5,723 bases of DNA from Bacteroidales bacterium (GTDB lineage: Bacteria > Bacteroidota > Bacteroidia > Bacteroidales > UBA10428). Made by a program: the position numbers and the translations under genes. Where the stretch lies: NCBI GenBank assembly GCA_016935595.1, contig JAFGQQ010000184.1, forward strand, positions 1 through 5,723, read 5' to 3'. Below the pieces are notes generated by a model. That model had not been told where the DNA came from and ran no database searches. It saw only the letters and a list, made by a program, of their open reading frames with translations. This document shows positions 1 through 4,699 of the stretch, piece by piece (position 1 is the stretch's first letter; each line of letters opens with the position of its first letter).

Positions 1-81
1 ACAGCTAAGAAATCTCCTTCCTCATCGTATCGATCCGAAGCTGATTACCGAAGAAAAATCCTGACGGGTTGAAATTGACGG
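1..81. other. Left-edge fragment of distinct composition, no firm gene
   Basis: This stretch is about 44% G+C, clearly richer than the adjacent AT-rich gene 1, and it contains no recognisable attC, although one would be expected downstream of gene 1. Several short open frames cross it. The minus-strand frame from 44 down to 1 follows a TAA at 47-45 and reads SASDRYDEEGDFLAV off the window edge without any ATG, GTG or TTG start. A plus-strand frame entering at base 1 stops with TGA at 70-72. The minus-strand reading resembles the start of small DUF2283-type proteins (a Y-D-x-E-x-D pattern), but it is too short to assign. It may be a broken gene at the end of the array or chance. Confidence 0.25.
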
Positions 82-567
82 TTACTCTTTAATTGCTCCA
101 AGTCCAATAAATAAAGTATTTTCCTGAATTAATGCATAATTAATACCATTTTCAGTAATGTCAAGCACATATCTTCCTAATAAAGAATAACTTTCAATAG
201 AATCCTCTATTTCTGATTCTTTTTCGTTTTCATTAGCTGTTAATAACTTATACAAATAAGCTCTACCTATTTTCAGCTTTTCATCTTCAGTTAATATATT
301 TGAATAATTCCAAAATTGTTTTATTAACAAATCAGCATATTGTCTAAGTTGTGTATCAGAATGTCCTTCAATTATTTTACTTGTTTTTACATCCATTTCT
401 TCTTCAATTTCTTCAGCTTCTAATAACCATTTTTGTTTTAAATTTGGAAGCTCCTGCTTAATTATTTTATTAACAGATTTTGATGCTGCAATATTATCTT
501 TTGCAGCTTTAAAAATAACGATTATAACAATTATAAAAATAATGCCTATTATTACAACAAAATTCAT
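82..567 (-). CDS. Small single-pass membrane protein, unknown function
   Basis: This 161-residue protein is not recognised as any named family. Residues 3-19 are an uninterrupted hydrophobic stretch of I, V, F and G followed by Lys20, typical of an N-terminal membrane anchor or uncleaved signal anchor. The remainder should be soluble, and by the positive-inside rule probably cytoplasmic. Residues 30-65 are charged and probably helical (EAEEIEEEM), and residues 75-135 are helical and acidic. The C-terminus (GRYVLDITENGINYAL, then LFIGLGAIKE) looks like short beta strands. The start ATG is preceded by a weak purine run, AGAGAG, about 9 bases upstream. It is the leftmost gene of the visible array and has a 69-base AT-rich leader holding a possible promoter. 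No attC is visible past its stop, so its cassette either continues off the window or is degenerate. Confidence 0.75.
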   Translation of the reverse strand: MNFVVIIGIIFIIVIIVIFKAAKDNIAASKSVNKIIKQELPNLKQKWLLEAEEIEEEMDVKTSKIIEGHSDTQLRQYADLLIKQFWNYSNILTEDEKLKIGRAYLYKLLTANENEKESEIEDSIESYSLLGRYVLDITENGINYALIQENTLFIGLGAIKE

Positions 568-588
568 TATAAATTTCTCTCTTTCTAT

Positions 589-618
589 ATAATAATTTTA
601 ATCAAATATTTTTTTCAA
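589..618 (-). promoter_or_regulatory. Possible sigma-70 promoter for gene 1
   Basis: Reading the minus strand, TTGAAA (618-613) is followed after 18 bases by TATTAT (594-589), about 22 bases before the gene 1 start codon. It lies in the AT-rich leader between the attC-type spacer and the gene, so gene 1 could be expressed without read-through. In DNA this AT-rich such matches arise easily by chance. Confidence 0.35.
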
Positions 619-636
619 TTAAATTCGTTCAAGTTT

Positions 637-764
637 CATATAACGGGGTGGCGGGTTGGCGAAGTTGGCCGGAGGCAAGCTGAGCTTTCCGGAGGTCAAT
701 TTCGTCAACCCGCATGATGGGCGATGTGGTGCTTCGCCACCGCCCGTCATGCGGGCTTGCCCGC
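637..764 (-). repeat. Left half of a composite attC site
   Basis: The box CATATAAC (637-644) is followed by the stem arm GCGGGTTGGCGAAGTT (651-666), which pairs with AATTTCGTCAACCCGC (698-713). Inside, CCGGA and AAGC pair with GCTT and TCCGG, leaving an unpaired GGC on one side. Unpaired bases of this kind mark the strand used by integron integrases. A degenerate inner box GATGGGCG (716-723) and a long hairpin (709-755) follow. The repeat stops at TTGCCCGC (757-764), where other copies continue into CCACCCCGATGAGC. Bases 645-764 differ from 5585-5704 at only 2 of 120 positions. The missing right half is found at 1614-1746, on the other side of gene 2. Confidence 0.75.
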
Positions 765-1621
765 TAAGTTGCGCGCAGTACGCCATAATCAATTTTCATT
801 ATAACCATATTCAATTGTCATTAATATTTTTTTCCAAAAACATTCTCTATCTATAATAGTTTCATCATCTACAGTCATAGAACGTATTTCAAGAATTGAA
901 AATATAAAATTAGATGCATATGATATACCTTCTTTTAAAATAACTTCCTTTATTTTTTTATTATTGCCATGACCATTTTCTATATATTTGTACCATCTCT
1001 GCCAAAAAGCTTCTTTTCCATATGCAGAACCAATATAATGTTTGCCATTATTCTTATCAGTAATTAGATAAATACCTTTTATATTACATAATGCAGATTT
1101 CCATGTAGGTTCTTTTTTCTTATAAATTACTTTTAATGTATCATAATCAATTAATACATTTTCATAACCTGGAAAAGGATGGAAATTATATTTTTTACGT
1201 AACAATTCACAAACACAAAAAGAATTGATATGATTTTCAAGCTTAAGATATGTGTTTCGAAATTCCTTCTTAAAATGAATAATTAATCGACCTATTAAGT
1301 CCTTTCTGATATCTGTTAATTCGGTGTTATAATAATATTTTCCATCTCTTTCATTAACATCTATCCTTTTATATATTCCGGCAAATAGCCATTCATTTTC
1401 TTTATAATAAATAATAGATAAAATATAATCTCTTTCGAAATTTTTATTATTTTGTTCTTCTTGCCATTCCTTAAATGTACCTTCGGTAAAACGCAACAAT
1501 GCATCATATCTATTTTTACTGCCATGAGCACAATGTACCTTTGTATTTGTTTTAATTCTATTTAATTCTGGAAAAATATCTATTACTTTCATTTCATATT
1601 ACACTATGGCGTATTGCCCGC
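765..1621 (-). mobile_element. Gene 2 module inserted in a composite attC
   Basis: This segment carries gene 2 and separates two halves of one attC-type repeat. The 8-bp TTGCCCGC occurs at both junctions (757-764 and 1614-1621), as a target duplication would. Near its ends lies a perfect 9-bp inverted repeat, TACGCCATA (779-787) and TATGGCGTA (1605-1613), which extends to 13 bp with one mismatch. Joining the flanks without the module gives a site of about 253 bp, between the intact copies of 245 and 276 bp. A GTTGCGC box (768-774) resembles an integron R box, so integrase-mediated insertion at a secondary site is an alternative to transposition-like insertion. No transposase is encoded. Confidence 0.5.
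789..1592 (-). CDS. GIY-YIG nuclease family protein
   Basis: This 267-residue protein has a C-terminal GIY-YIG nuclease-like domain (about 170-267). The signature GIY is at 173-175 and YIG at 186-188 (KHYIGSA). The conserved arginine is probably Arg199 in WQRW and the metal-binding glutamate Glu250 in DRECFWKKIL, so the core active-site residues appear present. GIY-YIG domains cut DNA in homing endonucleases, UvrC and restriction enzymes; the substrate here is unknown. Residues 1-160 form a separate domain of mixed strands and helices, possibly for target recognition or regulation. The linker (LIDYDTLKVIYKKKEPTWKSAL) resembles other two-domain GIY-YIG proteins of unknown role. The upstream AT-rich leader is only about 20 bases and shows no Shine-Dalgarno; a second ATG at 1597-1595 is out of frame and soon stops. 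The gene splits an attC-type site. Confidence 0.85.
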   Translation of the reverse strand: MKVIDIFPELNRIKTNTKVHCAHGSKNRYDALLRFTEGTFKEWQEEQNNKNFERDYILSIIYYKENEWLFAGIYKRIDVNERDGKYYYNTELTDIRKDLIGRLIIHFKKEFRNTYLKLENHINSFCVCELLRKKYNFHPFPGYENVLIDYDTLKVIYKKKEPTWKSALCNIKGIYLITDKNNGKHYIGSAYGKEAFWQRWYKYIENGHGNNKKIKEVILKEGISYASNFIFSILEIRSMTVDDETIIDRECFWKKILMTIEYGYNEN

Positions 1622-1746
1622 CACCCCGATGAGCAAAACGGAGCGAAGCGATATTTGGCTCATCGTTTCGCGAGTACCCGAAGTTGGCGACCAACGGGAG
1701 CCAATTTGGTCGAAGCGAAGCGGAGCCGGGTACTCGCTGTTATATG
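1614..1746 (-). repeat. Right half of a composite attC site
   Basis: The sequence begins with TTGCCCGCCACCCC, continues into the 37-base hairpin GATGAGC...GCTCATC (1628-1664), then an attC-like stem with perfect 10-bp arms GCGAGTACCC (1670-1679) and GGGTACTCGC (1728-1737), and ends at the R box GTTATATG (1739-1746). That box is the exact complement of CATATAAC at 637-644, as expected if 637-764 and this segment once formed one site. The stem interior (CCAATTTGG, GAAGCGAAGC) differs from the other spacers, so the variable part lies on this side of the composite. Confidence 0.7.
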
Positions 1747-1774
1747 ACGTACCGCTTCTATTTTATGCATGTTT

Positions 1775-1800
1775 TTTTCCTGACATGGACGTCAGGAAAA
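1775..1800. other. Perfect 10-bp stem-loop after gene 3
   Basis: TTTTCCTGAC (1775-1784) and GTCAGGAAAA (1791-1800) form a perfect 10-bp stem with a 6-base loop, starting 6 bases past the gene 3 stop codon on the minus strand. On both strands the T run precedes the stem and the A run follows it, so it lacks the trailing U tract of an intrinsic terminator. It may stabilise the 3' end of the gene 3 transcript or be a protein-binding site. Confidence 0.5.
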
Positions 1801-1806
1801 CCGATC

Positions 1807-2625
1807 TTATAATTTTATTGCACAAATTGAACAACTCCATGATGCTCCTACACAATCATTTCTTCTACTTAATTCTAACTCAATTTTTTTATATTTTTCA
1901 AGTAATTCTTGATCATACTCTTTTGAATATCTTTTATCCAAGGATAAAGAATTAGAAAGTAAAACTAAACCATATCGAGATTTAATTTTAAAATTATTCT
2001 GTTCTAATAACTGCTTTATATAATCAAGACTCATCACTCTTGCTGGATAATCCCAATCAGGCATTTGTATTAATTTTTCTTTTTCTAACGCAAGCTTGGT
2101 TTTAAAGTTTATTTCTGGCGTTTCAATTGCCCAGCCTAACGAATTTAAAAAGTCAAACCATAGAATACCATTTGGTTTTAGTATTCGATATGATTCCTTA
2201 ATCAATTTTATTGGATTTGGGGTATAACTTATTACTCCACCGTTCATCATTACAAAATCAAAACTATCATTCGGAAATGGTGTGTCTTCACTATTACAGA
2301 CTTGAGTTGAAATATCAATATTTTCTATTTTTGCTTTTTCTTTAGCTATTTCAATACTTTTTAAACTAATATCTGTCAATTGAACTTTATAACCAAGTTT
2401 GTTTAAATATAAAGTAAATTTTCCTGTACCACCACCTGAGTCCAGTATCTTTAGATTTCGATCCTTTGGAAGTTCGTGGAGAATATTTTGAGTGGTTAAG
2501 TAAAAGCTGATTTCATGGTGAAATGTACTTGTTTCTTCATCATATTGTTCTGCGATTTTTTCAAATGATTTTTCTAAATCGTTACAGTTTTGATCCATTT
2601 CAGGGTATTCCTTCTTGCCACACAT
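1807..2625 (-). CDS. Class I SAM-dependent methyltransferase
   Basis: This 272-residue protein fits the Methyltransf_11 type of Rossmann-fold methyltransferase. Motif I, the SAM-binding glycine loop, is KILDSGGGTGKF (59-70). The acidic residue closing strand 2 is Asp85 in VQLTDIS. The region NSEDTPFPNDSFDFVMMNGG (111-130) holds the usual post-strand-4 motif, and LKPNGILWFD (149-158) is the conserved turn into strand 5. The substrate is not evident; small molecule, protein or rRNA all remain possible. The C-terminus has a cysteine-containing tail (CVGASWSCSICAIKL, Cys258, Cys265 and Cys268) that could be structural or metal-binding. The annotated start lies in a palindrome; Met10 is an alternative, preceded by AAGGA about 10 bases upstream, and would lose no domain. 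The gene has its own cassette ends: 1739-1757 and 2661-2679 are complementary at 16 of 19 positions. Confidence 0.85.
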   Translation of the reverse strand: MCGKKEYPEMDQNCNDLEKSFEKIAEQYDEETSTFHHEISFYLTTQNILHELPKDRNLKILDSGGGTGKFTLYLNKLGYKVQLTDISLKSIEIAKEKAKIENIDISTQVCNSEDTPFPNDSFDFVMMNGGVISYTPNPIKLIKESYRILKPNGILWFDFLNSLGWAIETPEINFKTKLALEKEKLIQMPDWDYPARVMSLDYIKQLLEQNNFKIKSRYGLVLLSNSLSLDKRYSKEYDQELLEKYKKIELELSRRNDCVGASWSCSICAIKL

Positions 2626-2636
2626 GGATGTGTGGC
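2617..2636. promoter_or_regulatory. Palindrome overlapping the gene 3 start codon
   Basis: GCCACACAT and ATGTGTGGC form perfect 9-bp arms around a central GG. On the minus strand the annotated ATG of gene 3 lies in this element, so the mRNA could fold a hairpin over the start codon. It could instead be a dimeric operator, or simply indicate that translation starts at Met10. Confidence 0.4.
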
Positions 2637-2671
2637 TGTATTCAAAACAAAAAAGTCTTAAAGCGATATGT

Positions 2672-2751
2672 CATAAAACGGGGTGGCGGGTTGGCGAAGT
2701 TGGGTGGAGTGAGGGTACTCCCGAACGTAACCTTGAACTCGCTGTTGGACG
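2672..2751 (-). repeat. Simple attC site between genes 3 and 4 (80 bp)
   Basis: This is the only spacer of ordinary attC size. Its outer boxes are CATAAAAC (2672-2679) and GTTGGACG (2744-2751). The stem is GCGGGTTGGCGAAGTT (2686-2701) against AACCTTGAACTCGC (2729-2742), with unpaired bases in the longer arm, and the loop region contains GGGTACTCCC. Its left 25 bases match the left arm of every composite site, while its right part (GGTGGAG and GTAACCTTG) matches the right part of the 4455-4699 composite. It is therefore either the ancestral simple site or a composite collapsed by deletion between its two similar arms. The strand is taken from the genes, since the box pair itself is symmetric. 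Confidence 0.8.
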
Positions 2752-3149
2752 CCGTAGTTTGCAATTTATTTTAGATAAGATGATATTCATTCAATGCATC
2801 TTCCCAAATCTCATGTTTATTCATTGTTAATGTTCTTATAATAATATTTTTTAGTTCATTCTGATTAATATTATTATTTTTGAACATTAATTTAAATATT
2901 TTAGAATCTTCTTTCGACATTGGTTTAACATTTTTATCTGGAATATTACAACAACCAAACCCATCAAAGGATATTCGAACAATAACAACTTGTTCACTAT
3001 TAAAATTATTAAAATCGATAAAGACAGAATCGTCATAATATGCCAGATAGTAATCTGCTTTTCTACTCGAAGGCATTGAAGTCCATCTAAAATTATAATT
3101 ATCAATTTCCATATTTTTACCTAATATTTTTGCAAACTATGGCGCCCAA
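2679..3149 (-). mobile_element. Integron cassette carrying gene 4
   Basis: The boundaries are the expected crossover points between G and TT of the minus-strand R boxes at 3150-3143 and 2679-2672. The gene-flanking ends 2744-2764 and 3130-3150 are inverse complements at 19 of 21 positions. The cassette is 471 bp: gene 4 plus the simple 80-bp attC. Circle excision was not observed; the limits are inferred from the boxes. Confidence 0.6.
2771..3112 (-). CDS. Hypothetical cassette protein, 113 aa
   Basis: The family is not recognised. The protein has no signal peptide or membrane segment. The first two thirds look like beta strands (NYNFRWTS, YYLAYYDDSVFIDF, QVVIVRISFDGFGCCNI), the last third like helices (MSKEDSKIFKLMF, then QNELKNIIIRTLTMNKHEIWEDALNEYHLI). 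The double cysteine in DGFGCCNI (about 53-57) and the ending IWEDALNEY stand out and could serve as search motifs. The strand-then-helix layout and small size are compatible with an immunity or antitoxin-like protein, but nothing in the sequence proves that. The start is supported by AGG, about 7 bases upstream. The 20-base cassette ends sit very close to the gene, so there is little room for a promoter of its own. Confidence 0.75.
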   Translation of the reverse strand: MEIDNYNFRWTSMPSSRKADYYLAYYDDSVFIDFNNFNSEQVVIVRISFDGFGCCNIPDKNVKPMSKEDSKIFKLMFKNNNINQNELKNIIIRTLTMNKHEIWEDALNEYHLI

Positions 3150-3418
3150 CGGGGTGGCGGGTTGGCGAAGTTGGCCGGAGGCAAGCGGAGCTTGACGGAG
3201 GGCAATTTCGTCAACCCGCATGATGGGCGATGTGGCGCTTCGCCACCGCCCGTAATGCGGGCTTGCCCGCCGCCCCGATGAGCAAAACGGAGCGAAGCGA
3301 CATTTTGCTCATCGTTCCGAGCGTAGACGACGATTTTTGGCGGAGCTACTGCGGAGCTAAAAATGTGCCGTAGGCCAAGCGAGCTACTGCGAGCGCCGCT
3401 CCTACGCTCTGTTGGGCG
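3143..3418 (-). repeat. Composite attC site between genes 4 and 5 (276 bp)
   Basis: The outer boxes are CGCCCAAC (3143-3150) and GTTGGGCG (3411-3418), perfect complements. In plus order it contains: stem one (GCGGGTTGGCGAAGTT paired with AATTTCGTCAACCCGC); a degenerate inner box GATGGGCG (3222-3229); a long hairpin (3215-3261); the outer pairing GGGGTGGCGGG (3151-3161) with CCCGCCGCCCC (3266-3276), one mismatch or wobble; the 37-base hairpin with perfect 11-bp arms GATGAGCAAAA (3277-3287) and TTTTGCTCATC (3303-3313); and stem two with arms GAGCGTAG (3319-3326) and CTACGCTC (3402-3409). Stem two is unlike those of the other spacers and contains AGCTACTGCG twice (3347-3356 region and again near 3383). 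The total is well beyond the usual 57-141 bp of attC sites. Confidence 0.75.
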
Positions 3419-4461
3419 ATTTTAGGGCGCTTTAGCAGATATTTGTTCCTCTGTTCCAAATAACTTCATACTGTTTCATTATATCTTTTGAATATATTTT
3501 TGTCCTGTAAGTAGATTTCTTATTTGCTGCATCTTTTATTGATTGGCCAAAAACATAACTTTCTATTTGATCTATTATAATAACACGATCATGTATTTCA
3601 ACTGAATATGAACATTTAAAATTTGGTCCGTATTGTTTTGAAAACTTTTCGAGTACTTTCTTGAAAGCAGATAATGGCTGCTTAATTAATAATCTTAATT
3701 CTATATTTGGATTTAATTTTGCCACATAAAGATCTAATAGCTCTTCATCTGCATAAGGATCAACAATCATAATTGAAGTTTTTGAAGATTGCATTATCTG
3801 CTTTACATCACGATAAAAATCATAACTACTACCTGCAGGATATACTTTTTCGGGATTTTCGTCTTTTGTCGATTCTATGCCAGCGATAATTTGCTGAATA
3901 ATTAAAAGCAGGCTTTCCCAAATCGGTACTCGAGTAATATTGCTAAGTGGTAAAATAACTTTATGTGATAGAATGTCAAAATCTTCTTGTTTTGAGACAT
4001 TAACCTTTCCTATTAAAGCCGAAATATTGGCAAGCCATTGGCGGCCTTGTTCACCAGATATATCTCCCCCAATTAGTCTATCTTTTTCATTATACAGATA
4101 TGTTAATTTTGAAAGAATATCTAATTCGTTTTTCCATTGTTCTTCACTAATTTTGCTATTATCAATTTCATCCACTCCCTTAGAAGTAATTTTCACAGCA
4201 AGCACGGGAGCATTATCTGCTTTTATAGATGTAATAAAACCTTTATCTTCAAAATACGAAATGTCGGAATAAATATCATCTATATTGATATAATTATTTT
4301 TGCATGCTTGTACCAAATTTGGTGTTTGCACTAATGAATTTACTTGCCCATTGGAAAGCCTATAAATATTTTCTAATAATAGCTTTCTTAAATCGTTATT
4401 ACTCGACATTAGAACTCCCTAATCAAATAATTCTATTAATCCGCGCCCTAATTTCGCCCAA
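3150..4461 (-). mobile_element. Integron cassette carrying gene 5
   Basis: The limits are the inferred G/TT crossover points of the minus-strand boxes at 4462-4455 and 3150-3143. The cassette comprises gene 5 and its 276-bp composite site. Its gene-flanking ends, 3411-3430 and 4443-4462, are inverse complements at 18 of 20 positions, extending well past the boxes into GCGCCCTAA. Confidence 0.6.
3432..4409 (-). CDS. Winged-helix-like protein with PLD-like C-terminal domain
   Basis: This is a 325-residue, probably cytoplasmic protein. Residues 1-85 look like a winged-helix domain: helices at about 5-17, 32-38 and 42-55, then a strand pair (GFITSIKA and VLAVKITSKGVDEI). Residues 90-180 are a helical linker. 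Residues 195-325 resemble one phospholipase-D-like half: SSYDFYRDVKQIM, TSIMIVDPYADEELLDLY, a strand-helix repeat, then HDRVIIID (273-280) and GQSIKDA (288-294). The family hallmark is HxKxxxxD with a downstream small residue; here Lys is replaced by Arg275, while His273 and Asp280 are present, and a Ser (Ser290) follows. This HDR form is seen in PLD-like domains of mobile or defence proteins whose activity is often untested. With one motif it would need to dimerise to form an active site. The start is firm: AGGGAG lies 5 bases before the ATG. Its job is not evident from its neighbours. Confidence 0.8.
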   Translation of the reverse strand: MSSNNDLRKLLLENIYRLSNGQVNSLVQTPNLVQACKNNYINIDDIYSDISYFEDKGFITSIKADNAPVLAVKITSKGVDEIDNSKISEEQWKNELDILSKLTYLYNEKDRLIGGDISGEQGRQWLANISALIGKVNVSKQEDFDILSHKVILPLSNITRVPIWESLLLIIQQIIAGIESTKDENPEKVYPAGSSYDFYRDVKQIMQSSKTSIMIVDPYADEELLDLYVAKLNPNIELRLLIKQPLSAFKKVLEKFSKQYGPNFKCSYSVEIHDRVIIIDQIESYVFGQSIKDAANKKSTYRTKIYSKDIMKQYEVIWNRGTNIC

Positions 4462-4699
4462 CGGGGTGGCGGGTTGGCGAAGTTGGCCGGAGGGCAAATT
4501 CGTCAACCTGCATGATGGGCGATGTGACGCTTCGCCACCGCCCGTTATGCGGGCTTGCCCGCCACCCCGATGAGCAAAAGGGAGCGAAGCGACATTTTGC
4601 TCATCGATCCGCGGGTACAATAAGTTGCCCGAAACGAAGTGCAGGGCAATTTGGGTGGAGCAGGCGAAGCCTGCGTAACCTTGTACCCGCTGTTGGGCG
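4455..4699 (-). repeat. Composite attC site between genes 5 and 6 (245 bp)
   Basis: The outer boxes CGCCCAAC (4455-4462) and GTTGGGCG (4692-4699) are perfect complements. The order of parts matches the 3143-3418 copy: stem one (with a shortened interior and CAACCTGC in the right arm), the degenerate inner box GATGGGCG (4514-4521), a hairpin (4507-4553), the perfect outer pairing GGGGTGGCGGG (4463-4473) with CCCGCCACCCC (4558-4568), the 37-base hairpin with perfect 11-bp arms (4569-4605), and stem two with GCGGGTAC (4611-4618) pairing with GTACCCGC (4683-4690). Stem two includes a small hairpin, GCAGGCGAAGCCTGC. The second hairpin starts directly after CCACCCC without a gap. Confidence 0.75.

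Noticed and set aside
656..856. Plus-strand open frame of 66 residues over the spacer
   Set aside because: It lies mostly in the palindromic repeat and runs into the end of gene 2 on the other strand; the same frame recurs in repeat copies only because the DNA is repeated.
765..1621. Complete insertion sequence around gene 2
   Set aside because: No transposase is encoded; the inverted repeat is short and not at the left junction. It is kept only as a possible inserted module.
1614..1955. Plus-strand open frame of 113 residues
   Set aside because: It starts in the repeat half and continues antisense to the end of the methyltransferase gene, which has clear motifs.
3277..3313. Intrinsic terminator at the GATGAGC hairpin
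   Set aside because: The stem is strong but no T tract follows on either strand.
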